The notes below the pieces were generated by a model that ran no database searches, had not been told where the DNA came from, and saw nothing but the letters and a program-made list of their open reading frames with translations. DNA of 64,000 bases from NORP294 sp047627915 (GTDB lineage Bacteria > Bacteroidota > Bacteroidia > Flavobacteriales_E > Vicingaceae): assembly GCA_047627915.1 (NCBI GenBank), contig JBLHTZ010000002.1:1-64000 (forward strand), given 5' to 3'. The position numbers and the translations under genes are program-made. Below, in pieces: positions 35,609 to 43,538 of the stretch (within the stretch, counting starts at the first letter, position 1; each line of letters starts with the position of its first letter).

Positions 35609-37450
35609 ATGAAAAAAATTATACTTTCTCTTTTTCTCTCCTCAATTTGTCTTGTTGGGATGAGTCAAAAATCTCAGATAGATTTACCTATCACTTGGGA
35701 TGATACCGCTAATGTCGATTACTCTGTGATTGGTTTTGGAAATGATACAGCGTATTTAGCTGCAGATCCTACAAGTGCATCAAATATTGTTCTTGAAATT
35801 ATTAAACCAGGTTCATCTGCAACTCAAACATGGGCAGGAGTTATTTTAGGTAATGACTCTCTAGCAACTGCAATACCTTTTTCAGCAGGAAATACTACTG
35901 TAATGGCAAGAATTTACTCTTCTGCTGTTGGAATTCCGATGAGAATGAAAATGGAGAATGAAGCGAATGCAGGAATTTCTGTTGAAACTGAAGTTAATAC
36001 CACAGTAGTTGGATGGGATACGTTGTATTTTGACTTTGCAAACCATGTTGCAGGTCCTGCAATAAACTTCACAAATACGTATGATAAGATTGCTTTTTTT
36101 CCAAATTTCGGAACAGTACCGACAGCAAATGAAACATACTATATTGACTATGTTGCATTCGGAGGCACTGCATCAGGACCAACTAAGGCACAAATAGATT
36201 TACCTATTAATTGGGATGATACGGCTAACGTAAATTATACTGTTATTGATTTTGGAGGTAATGTTTCATCAGGAGTGGTTGATCCTACAAACGCGTCCAA
36301 TTTAGTCTTAAAAACAGACAAGCCTACAACTGCGCAAACGTGGGCAGGAACTACTTTAGGTAATTCGTTAGCGACTGCTATTCCTTTCATTTCTACGAAC
36401 ACGCAGTGTAAAGCAAGAATATGGTCTGCTGCTAGCGGAATTCCAGTTCTAATGAAAGTAGAAGACGCTTCTAACCCTGGAATTTTTGTTGAAACTTTAG
36501 CAAATACAAGTAGAGTTGGATGGGATACCTTAACCTTTGATTTTTCAAACCCTGGTCCTAACAATCAAGCATTAAATTTTGCAAATACGTATGATAAAGT
36601 TTCTTTGTTTTTTAACTTCAATGTAGTTCCTGCAGCAACTCAAACGTATTATACAGATGACGTTTGGTTCGATGGTCCTGCGCCTCTTGCGCAAATTGAC
36701 TTGCCAATAACTTGGGACGATACGTCTAATGTGGATTACGGTGTAACTTCTTTTGGTGGAAATATTTCTTCTACAGTTGTAGACCCTACAAATGCTTCTA
36801 ACATGGTACTACAAATTGATAAGCCAAGTACTTCTCAGACATGGGCAGGAACAACTTTAGGAACTGTTGCACTTGCTACAGCTATACCTTTTTCTTCTTC
36901 TAATACGATTATGCAAGCAAAAGTATGGTCAGCAGCAAGTGGTATACCAGTAATGATGAAAGTAGAGGATGCATCAAATAATACCATTTTTGTTGAAGCG
37001 TCAGATACGACTACAGTAATTGGGTGGGATACGTTGACTTTTGACTTTTCAAACCCTTCTCCTAACCCACTGGGGTTAAATTTCACAAGTATATACGATG
37101 TAGTATCTATTTTTATGAACTTCGGTGCTGTTCCTGCGACTACCGAGACATACTATGTGGATAACGTTACATTTGGTCCGTTACTTACGGGGATTTCAGA
37201 ATACAAGGCAAATCCTACATTTACGGTTTATCCTAACCCGGCTAACGAATTTGTAACCATTGATGCTTCTTTATTGAATGAAGTAAATCAAATAATCGTT
37301 ACAAACACTGTTGGTCAAGTGGTACTTCAGAAAAATGTTTCAGTATTAGACAATAAATTAAACGTAGCAAACTTTAAAAATGGAGTTTACTTTATGATTT
37401 TGAATACAGAGTCAGGAAGTAAAACTTCTAAATTCATGGTTGCAAAGTAA
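35609..37450 (+). CDS. Secreted T9SS protein with three tandem glycan-binding-like domains and no catalytic domain
   Basis: This 613-residue protein has a signal peptide (ends LVGMSQ, about residue 20). Three repeats start with QIDLPI(T/N)WDD at residues 23, 195 and 362, each about 167-172 residues. Shared blocks include DPT(S/N)AS, QTWAG, GIPV, GWDTL-FDF and YDK or YDV followed by a hydrophobic strand and an NF segment. From residue 538 (FTVYPNPANEFVTID) to the end lies a type A T9SS sorting domain, so the protein should be exported by T9SS and anchored or released at the surface. The repeats resemble the C-terminal domain of the glycan-binding lipoprotein at 33001. I see no hydrolase motif. 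A beta-glucan-binding role is inferred. Confidence 0.85.
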   Translation: MKKIILSLFLSSICLVGMSQKSQIDLPITWDDTANVDYSVIGFGNDTAYLAADPTSASNIVLEIIKPGSSATQTWAGVILGNDSLATAIPFSAGNTTVMARIYSSAVGIPMRMKMENEANAGISVETEVNTTVVGWDTLYFDFANHVAGPAINFTNTYDKIAFFPNFGTVPTANETYYIDYVAFGGTASGPTKAQIDLPINWDDTANVNYTVIDFGGNVSSGVVDPTNASNLVLKTDKPTTAQTWAGTTLGNSLATAIPFISTNTQCKARIWSAASGIPVLMKVEDASNPGIFVETLANTSRVGWDTLTFDFSNPGPNNQALNFANTYDKVSLFFNFNVVPAATQTYYTDDVWFDGPAPLAQIDLPITWDDTSNVDYGVTSFGGNISSTVVDPTNASNMVLQIDKPSTSQTWAGTTLGTVALATAIPFSSSNTIMQAKVWSAASGIPVMMKVEDASNNTIFVEASDTTTVIGWDTLTFDFSNPSPNPLGLNFTSIYDVVSIFMNFGAVPATTETYYVDNVTFGPLLTGISEYKANPTFTVYPNPANEFVTIDASLLNEVNQIIVTNTVGQVVLQKNVSVLDNKLNVANFKNGVYFMILNTESGSKTSKFMVAK

Positions 37451-37483
37451 GAGAGTTTATTTCTTAGTTATTTCAAAACAGAG

Positions 37484-37513
37484 AAGCTCGCATCGAAAGA
37501 TGCGAGCTTTTTT
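37484..37513 (+). terminator. Terminator after the T9SS repeat protein
   Basis: A perfect 11-bp stem, AAGCTCGCATC (37484-37494) and GATGCGAGCTT (37499-37509), is closed by a GAAA tetraloop, with a run of Ts to 37513. It has the same CATC-GAAA-GATG core as the terminator at 11296. Confidence 0.95.
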
Positions 37514-37584
37514 GTTTTTAACTGTTAATGAAAAAGTAGGATGAAATTAAAACAAAACTAACTTTTGCCCATTTTTGTAATTCA

Positions 37585-39690
37585 ATGAGTCAACTCCTAT
37601 CAACATCCATAGAGTATTTAAAAGGTGTGGGGCCTAAACGAGCTGAAATATTGGCTTCTGAGTTAGGCATAAGAACCTATAGAGGATTGTTGCATCATTT
37701 TCCGTTTCGCTATGAAGATCGAACCAAGTTTTACAAGATTTCAGAAGTGCAAGGAGACTTGCCCTATGTTCAGCTAGTAGGAGAGGTAACTCATGTTCAA
37801 GAAATAGGAGTGAAGTTTAAAAAGAGACTGGTCGCTAAATTGAAAGACGACACCGGAACAATTGAGTTGGTTTGGTTTAAGGGGGTGACTTATTTTGCGA
37901 AGAACTTAAAAGTTGGCGAGAAATATGTCGTTTTCGCAAAGCCGAATGTTTTTAATTCAAAAATTAATCTGGTTCACCCAGAGGTAGAAACTCTTATTGA
38001 GTTTAAAAACGCTGTGCAGTCAAAACTTCAAGCGGTTTATCCTTCAACTGAAAAACTTGCAAAGTTTTCGCTAGCATCCAAGAGTATCTCACGGCTGCTG
38101 AGAACTCTTTTGCCACAGTTGAAATACAAATTAGAGGAAAACTTACCTGCAACTGTGGTTGCAGATTTTCAGCTGTTGAATCGCGAGGCTGCAATGTTTA
38201 ATATCCACTTTCCAACATCTGTTGAAGTGTTGAAGAAAGCGATTGCCCGAATTAAATTTGAGGAATTGTTCATGATTCAGCTAGAGCTGCTGAAATTAAA
38301 ATTGGTGAACCTTGAAAAGTCAACCGGTTTTGTTTTTGGTGAGGTTGGAGAAAAGTTTAACGGGTTTTATTCAAATAACCTACCTTTTGAATTGACTGGA
38401 GCGCAAAAAAGAGTACTCAAAGAAATTCGAAGAGATTTAAAACGAGGGAAGCAAATGAATCGTTTGTTGCAAGGGGACGTTGGAAGTGGTAAAACGATTG
38501 TTGCCTTAATGACTATCTTAATAGGGTTGGATAATGGATTTCAAGCAGCTTTAATGGCTCCAACAGAAATTTTAGCGACCCAGCATTACGAAGGCTTAAA
38601 AGAGTTGTTAGGTGGGATGGATATAGAGGTAGAGTTATTGACTGGTTCGGTCAAAGCTAAAAAACGAAGAGAAATTCACGAAAAGCTAGAAGACGGGACA
38701 CTTCATATTTTAATAGGAACGCATGCTCTAATTGAAGATAAAGTGAAGTTCAAAAATTTGGGCATTGCTGTTATTGATGAACAGCACCGTTTTGGTGTGG
38801 CACAACGAGCCAAATTGTATAAGAAGAATACAGTTCCACCTCATGTATTAATTATGACAGCAACTCCTATTCCAAGAACATTAGCCATGACTTTATATGG
38901 TGACTTGGATGTTTCTATTATCGACGAGCTACCTCCAGGGAGAAAGGAGATTCAAACCCTTCACTGGTATGAGAATAAACGATTACGATTATTTGGTTTT
39001 ATGGAGGGCGAAATTGCGAAAGGCCGGCAAATCTATATCGTATATCCACTAATTGAAGAGTCGGAGAAATTAGATTACGCTACGCTAGAAGAGGGATATC
39101 AGCATATTTTTAAACGATTTCCTGCGCCAAAATACAAAGTGAGCATAGTTCATGGTAAAATGAAGGCTGAGGTTAAACAATTTGAAATGAATCGTTTTGT
39201 AAATGGCGAAACAGACATTATGGTTTCAACCACGGTAATTGAAGTGGGTGTGAACGTTCCGAATGCATCAGTCATGATTATAGAAAGTGCCGAACGTTTT
39301 GGATTGTCGCAACTGCATCAATTAAGAGGCAGAGTAGGTCGGGGTGCTGAGCAGTCATATTGCGTACTAATGACAGGGGATAAACTCTCAAGTGATGGTC
39401 GGCTTCGAATGAAAACCATGACTGGAACGAATGATGGGTTTCAGATTGCTGAAGTAGACTTAAAACTAAGAGGTCCTGGAGATTTGCGGGGAACGCAACA
39501 AAGTGGAACGCCTATAGATTTGAAATTAGCGAATTTAGCTACTGATGGAGAGCTAATTGAGAAAGCAAGAAAGGCCGCTAACCAAGTGTTGGAAAATGAT
39601 CCGAATATAGAGCAGCAAGAGAATATGGGCTTGTTAACGTATTTAAGAGAGAAAAATAGAGGTAAAATGAACTGGAGTAAAATATCATGA
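37585..39690 (+). CDS. recG: ATP-dependent DNA helicase RecG
   Basis: RecG remodels stalled replication forks and branch-migrates Holliday junctions. The 701-residue length is typical. The N-terminal wedge/OB domain (about 1-240) has GVGPKRAEIL; the helicase core has Walker A GDVGSGKT (residues 297-304), the DEQH box D398-H401 in VIDEQHRFGV, and MTATPIPRTLAMTLYGDLD. The C-terminal part shows QLRGRVGRGAEQSYC and LRGPGDLRGTQQSG. The stop overlaps the start of the WD40 gene by four bases. Confidence 0.97.
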   Translation: MSQLLSTSIEYLKGVGPKRAEILASELGIRTYRGLLHHFPFRYEDRTKFYKISEVQGDLPYVQLVGEVTHVQEIGVKFKKRLVAKLKDDTGTIELVWFKGVTYFAKNLKVGEKYVVFAKPNVFNSKINLVHPEVETLIEFKNAVQSKLQAVYPSTEKLAKFSLASKSISRLLRTLLPQLKYKLEENLPATVVADFQLLNREAAMFNIHFPTSVEVLKKAIARIKFEELFMIQLELLKLKLVNLEKSTGFVFGEVGEKFNGFYSNNLPFELTGAQKRVLKEIRRDLKRGKQMNRLLQGDVGSGKTIVALMTILIGLDNGFQAALMAPTEILATQHYEGLKELLGGMDIEVELLTGSVKAKKRREIHEKLEDGTLHILIGTHALIEDKVKFKNLGIAVIDEQHRFGVAQRAKLYKKNTVPPHVLIMTATPIPRTLAMTLYGDLDVSIIDELPPGRKEIQTLHWYENKRLRLFGFMEGEIAKGRQIYIVYPLIEESEKLDYATLEEGYQHIFKRFPAPKYKVSIVHGKMKAEVKQFEMNRFVNGETDIMVSTTVIEVGVNVPNASVMIIESAERFGLSQLHQLRGRVGRGAEQSYCVLMTGDKLSSDGRLRMKTMTGTNDGFQIAEVDLKLRGPGDLRGTQQSGTPIDLKLANLATDGELIEKARKAANQVLENDPNIEQQENMGLLTYLREKNRGKMNWSKIS

Positions 39691-40601
39691 TGGAGTTTAA
39701 CCAAAGAGGAATATTAAGTGAGCATAAGGCGGCTGTTTATGCCCTATGTGCAGGGGATGAGGATCATATTTTTTACTCTGGTGGTTCCGACCGTTTTGTA
39801 ATTCGGTGGAATTTGAAGCTCATGGAAGCTGAGAAAGTAGTTTCAAAGTCGCCGACAACTATTGTTAGTTTATGCTATTTGAAATCTGAAAACCTATTGC
39901 TCATTGGTCAGGTTGAAGGGGGAGTCCATGTAATTGATTTAGTCGAAAATAAGGAGGTGAAATACTTAAAGGTTCACAAAGGATATATTTTCGACATTCA
40001 GTTCATTAAAGAAAAGAATGAACTTGTATTTTCTTCTGGTGATGGAAGTATCAGTATTTGGTCGGTGACAGACTTTAAGTTTTTATTTCAAATGCAAATA
40101 GGAAAGGGGAAAAATAGAAAAGTAGCATATTCCCCTGAGAGAAAGGAATTAGCAATAGCATCTGCAGATGGTTTTGTGCAAGTATTGAATACTGAGGATT
40201 GGAGTGAAAAGTTTATCATCAACGGGTTAGAATCGGGAGCAAATAGTTTGTGTTATTTACCGGATAAATTAATAATAGGAACGAAGAACGCACACTTGCA
40301 TCAATTCGATTTAAAGACAAGTGAAAAAGCAAATGGCATAGCTGCACATAATTGGGCTATATATGATTTGGGGTACAATGAAAATTTAGATATACTAGTT
40401 TCTGCAAGTCGCGATAAAACAGTTAAAATATGGAATCCGAATACGCTGGAAGTTTTAAAACGTTTCGAAGGATTTAAAGATAGAGGGCACACGCACTCTG
40501 TAAATGCAGCACTTTGGTCGAGATTTAATGATTTCTTAATTACAGCGGGAGATGATAAAGTTATTCGAATCTGGGAATGTCAAAATGAAAATATTGAATA
40601 A
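39687..40601 (+). CDS. WD40 repeat beta-propeller protein
   Basis: This is a soluble protein of 304 residues without signal peptide. WD-type repeats end in pairs such as IRW, ISIW, VKIW and IRIW (for example GGSDRFVIRW, SSGDGSISIW, ASRDKTVKIW, AGDDKVIRIW), consistent with about seven blades and a scaffold for protein-protein contacts. Its start overlaps the recG stop (ATGA), with a second in-frame ATG three bases later. No enzymatic domain is visible. The partner is unknown, and coupling to recG does not prove a DNA-repair role. Confidence 0.9.
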   Translation: MMEFNQRGILSEHKAAVYALCAGDEDHIFYSGGSDRFVIRWNLKLMEAEKVVSKSPTTIVSLCYLKSENLLLIGQVEGGVHVIDLVENKEVKYLKVHKGYIFDIQFIKEKNELVFSSGDGSISIWSVTDFKFLFQMQIGKGKNRKVAYSPERKELAIASADGFVQVLNTEDWSEKFIINGLESGANSLCYLPDKLIIGTKNAHLHQFDLKTSEKANGIAAHNWAIYDLGYNENLDILVSASRDKTVKIWNPNTLEVLKRFEGFKDRGHTHSVNAALWSRFNDFLITAGDDKVIRIWECQNENIE

Positions 40602-40618
40602 AGAATTACGAGTGGTTT

Positions 40619-40664
40619 AATTGACAATTAATAATTGACAATTGATAATTGAAGATTATCTTCG
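40619..40664 (+). promoter_or_regulatory. Candidate Bacteroidota promoter of pheT within an A/T-rich micro-repeat
   Basis: The stretch 40619-40653 is built from repeated words AATTGACAATT / AATTGATAATT. A TTG at 40635-40637 is followed by 19 bases and then TATCTTCG (40657-40664), a good match to the Bacteroidota -33 TTG / -7 TAnnTTTG promoter with one changed base in the -7 box. The expected transcript start near 40671 is about 13 bases before the pheT ATG. Confidence 0.55.
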
Positions 40665-40683
40665 CAGACTTAAATATTACCGC

Positions 40684-43089
40684 ATGAAAATTTCTTACAA
40701 CTGGCTACAGAATTACATTCAAACAGATTTAACTATTGATGAAATATCAACTATTTTAACTGATATTGGACTTGAAGTTGAAGGCGTTGACGAGGTAGAA
40801 TCTGTAAAAGGCGGCTTGAAAGGACTTGTTGTTGGAGAGGTTGTTTCTTGTATTCAGCATCCAAATGCAGATAAACTAAAGCAGACAAAAGTTAATATAG
40901 GTAGAGAAGAATTGTTAGACATTGTTTGTGGGGCGCCAAATATTGCAGCTGGTCAGAAGGTAATTGTGGCAACTGTTGGAACCGTTTTATACGACGACGA
41001 GAAAAGCTTTAAAATCAAAAAATCGAAAATAAGGGGAGAAGTATCTGAAGGGATGATTTGTGCCGAAGACGAGATTGGTCTAGGAGCATCTCACGATGGG
41101 ATTATGGTTCTAGATAATAGCGCTGTTATAGGAACTCTTGCAGCCGACTTTTTTAACTTATCTTCTGATACCGTTTTTGAAATTGGATTAACGCCAAATA
41201 GAATTGATGCGGCATCTCATTATGGAGTTGCAAGAGACTTGGCTGCATATTTGAATTTGACAAGTAAGCATAAATTAACGTTACCTGATGTAACAGCATT
41301 CAAGGAGGGAGTATCGGATTCAATTATCGTAGAAGTTAAAGACTCAACACTTTCGCCAAGATATTGTGGGGTAGAAATTAAGAATGTGAAAGTTCAAGCT
41401 TCTCCTGATTGGCTGCAAAATAATTTAAAAGCAATTGGTTTGAAGCCGATTAATAATGTAGTAGATATTACCAATTTTGTATTGCACGAATTGGCACAAC
41501 CATTACACGCATTTGATTTAGATAAAATTTCTGGAGAAAAAGTAGTTGTTCAGTGTGTTAAAGAGGGTACCAAATTCACAACACTTGATGGTGTAGAAAG
41601 AGAATTGTCGAATCAGGACTTAATGATTTGTGATGGAGAAAAGCCAATGTGTATTGCTGGAGTCTTCGGTGGAGCATCTTCGGGTGTTTCCGAAAGTACA
41701 ACCTCTGTTTTTCTGGAATCAGCGTATTTTAATCCGGTAAGTATTCGGAAAACAGCAAAACGACATGGACTAAACACAGACGCTTCTTTTCGATTCGAAA
41801 GAGGAATTGATCCCAATATTACAGTTTATGCGTTGAAAAGGGCAGCTTTATTAATTCAAGAAATTGCAGGAGGAGATGTCTCATCAAAGATTACCGATTT
41901 GTATCCGGAGCCAATAGAGGATATTACTGTGGAATTAACACATAGTAAAGTGAATAGTCTCATAGGGAATGTATTGCCAAAGAGTGTAGTAAGAGATATT
42001 CTTAAAAATTTAGACATTACAATTTTAAAATCTGAGGGAGATCAGTTGTCTCTTCAGGTGCCAGCTTACCGGGTAGATGTGCAGCGTGATGTGGATGTAA
42101 TCGAAGAAATACTTCGTATTTACGGTTACAATAATGTGGTTTTGCCAAGCTTCATGAAATCAAATTTGACTCCAAATCCTAAAGTCATTCCACATAAAGT
42201 CGAAAATACCATAGCTGACTTTTTGAGCAGCGTAGGTTTCGCTGAGGTATTTAATAATTCTCTAACCAATCCTTCTTATTATGCAAATGATTCTGCCCTG
42301 GTAAGTATGGTAAACCCATTGAGCAGAGAAACGGAAGTGATGAGAGGTTCGATGCTTTACGGTGGCTTAGAAGCGATTGTATACAATCAGAAGCGGAAGC
42401 GTAAAAATCTTAAATTCTATGAGTTTGGTTCAACATACAAAGCGTTAGGAGATTCAAAGTTTGAAGAAACCAAACGATTGGCATTATGGCTGAGCGGGAA
42501 TGTACAAGAAGAAAGCTGGGAGGAAAAGTCAGAATCTACAAGTTATTATTCCTTAAAACAACGAGTCGAAGCCATCTTGCAGCGAGTGGGAATTGAAAAA
42601 CACAAATTGGAGAATGGGGAGGATGTAAGGTTTGAATATTCGACCTCATTCACCAAAGGGAAATTTAACTTGGTAACATTTGGAAAAGTAAGCAGTGCAG
42701 AAATTGCCAAGTTTGGTGGTAAGAATGAGGTTTATTTTGCTGAGTTCAATTGGTCTATTGTATTAAAGTTAATTAGCGGGAAAGACATTCAATATAAGCC
42801 AGTAACTAAATTCCCTGCAGTTCGTAGAGATTTAGCACTATTGATTGATGAAGCGGTTGGTTTTGATGAGATTAAAACGATTGCTAAAAAAGTAGAACAA
42901 CGATTACTGAAAGAAGTTAACTTGTTTGATGTCTACGAAGGTAAAAACTTGGCGTCAGGTAAGAAATCTTACGCTGTAAGTTTTACTTTTCAAGATGAAC
43001 AGACCACGCTAACAGATAATTACATCGACAAAATCATGGATAAAATGATTTCATCTTTAAAGGCTCAATTGGGAGCAGAATTGAGATAG
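40684..43089 (+). CDS. pheT: Phenylalanine--tRNA ligase beta subunit
   Basis: This is the beta subunit of the alpha2-beta2 PheRS. I take the ATG at 40684 (801 residues), which gives the conserved MKISYNWLQNYIQTDLT; the longer frame from 40642 adds an unconserved extension that overlaps the promoter. Domains in order are an N-terminal tRNA-binding OB fold (about 40-150, with HPNADKLKQTKVNIG), the B3/B4 editing region (with NRIDAASHYGVARDLAAY), B5, and the C-terminal anticodon-binding-like domain ending with FTFQDEQTTLTDNYIDKIMD. It is convergent with the pterin dehydratase gene, with only 3 bases between stops. Confidence 0.97.
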   Translation: MKISYNWLQNYIQTDLTIDEISTILTDIGLEVEGVDEVESVKGGLKGLVVGEVVSCIQHPNADKLKQTKVNIGREELLDIVCGAPNIAAGQKVIVATVGTVLYDDEKSFKIKKSKIRGEVSEGMICAEDEIGLGASHDGIMVLDNSAVIGTLAADFFNLSSDTVFEIGLTPNRIDAASHYGVARDLAAYLNLTSKHKLTLPDVTAFKEGVSDSIIVEVKDSTLSPRYCGVEIKNVKVQASPDWLQNNLKAIGLKPINNVVDITNFVLHELAQPLHAFDLDKISGEKVVVQCVKEGTKFTTLDGVERELSNQDLMICDGEKPMCIAGVFGGASSGVSESTTSVFLESAYFNPVSIRKTAKRHGLNTDASFRFERGIDPNITVYALKRAALLIQEIAGGDVSSKITDLYPEPIEDITVELTHSKVNSLIGNVLPKSVVRDILKNLDITILKSEGDQLSLQVPAYRVDVQRDVDVIEEILRIYGYNNVVLPSFMKSNLTPNPKVIPHKVENTIADFLSSVGFAEVFNNSLTNPSYYANDSALVSMVNPLSRETEVMRGSMLYGGLEAIVYNQKRKRKNLKFYEFGSTYKALGDSKFEETKRLALWLSGNVQEESWEEKSESTSYYSLKQRVEAILQRVGIEKHKLENGEDVRFEYSTSFTKGKFNLVTFGKVSSAEIAKFGGKNEVYFAEFNWSIVLKLISGKDIQYKPVTKFPAVRRDLALLIDEAVGFDEIKTIAKKVEQRLLKEVNLFDVYEGKNLASGKKSYAVSFTFQDEQTTLTDNYIDKIMDKMISSLKAQLGAELR

Positions 43090-43092
43090 GAA

Positions 43093-43332
43093 TTAAGCTA
43101 ATGCTTCAGTAATTTTTTCTGCTAATTCTCTATCTTTTGCGGTAATTGTGTTGCCCTCATCGTGCGTAGTTAGCCAGATTTCAACGGTATTGTATACGTT
43201 TTTCCATTCGGGATGGTGATTTGCTTTTTCAGCTAATAAGGCTACTTTATTCATAAATGCCCAAGCTTCAATAAAGTTCTTGAATTTGAATTTTTGATAA
43301 AGGCTGTTGTTTTGATCTTCCCAGTTTTTCAT
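43093..43332 (-). CDS. 4a-hydroxytetrahydrobiopterin dehydratase (pterin-4a-carbinolamine dehydratase family)
   Basis: This small enzyme of 79 residues recycles the oxidised pterin cofactor of aromatic amino acid hydroxylases. The family motif is clear: AEKANHHPEWKNVYNTVEIW with the histidine pair, followed by TTHDEGNTITAKDRELAEKI. The length is somewhat short for the family (about 95-110) because the N-terminal arm is reduced. No hydroxylase is in the window, so its partner is unseen. It is convergent with pheT. Confidence 0.92.
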   Translation of the reverse strand: MKNWEDQNNSLYQKFKFKNFIEAWAFMNKVALLAEKANHHPEWKNVYNTVEIWLTTHDEGNTITAKDRELAEKITEALA

Positions 43333-43538
43333 AAGCTTGTTTCTTTAAGACAGAGTTAACAATTATATTAGAGATAGGTCAATTATAGATCAAGATAGAG
43401 CTTTAGCATTAATTTTCTAGCGATTTTTAATTTTTGTAATACAAGCAGAACAAGCGCCAAAATGTCACACATGAGCCATTGGCACATCCTTTGAAAACAG
43501 GGTTATTGTAAAAAATAACATTCAAAAATTAGTATATT
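43333..43538 (+). promoter_or_regulatory. htpG upstream region with a sigma-54-like -24/-12 element
   Basis: In this 206-base gap, TTGGCACATCCTTTGA lies at 43479-43494. The GG at 43481-43482 and the GA at 43493-43494 are 10 bases apart, the exact spacing of sigma-54 promoters (TGGCAC-N5-TTGC); only the last C of TTGC is changed to A. The element ends 44 bases before the htpG ATG, leaving a plausible leader of about 35 bases. Just upstream is AATGTCACAC (43461-43470), a possible half-site for an activator. I see no RpoN gene or activator in the window. Confidence 0.55.
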
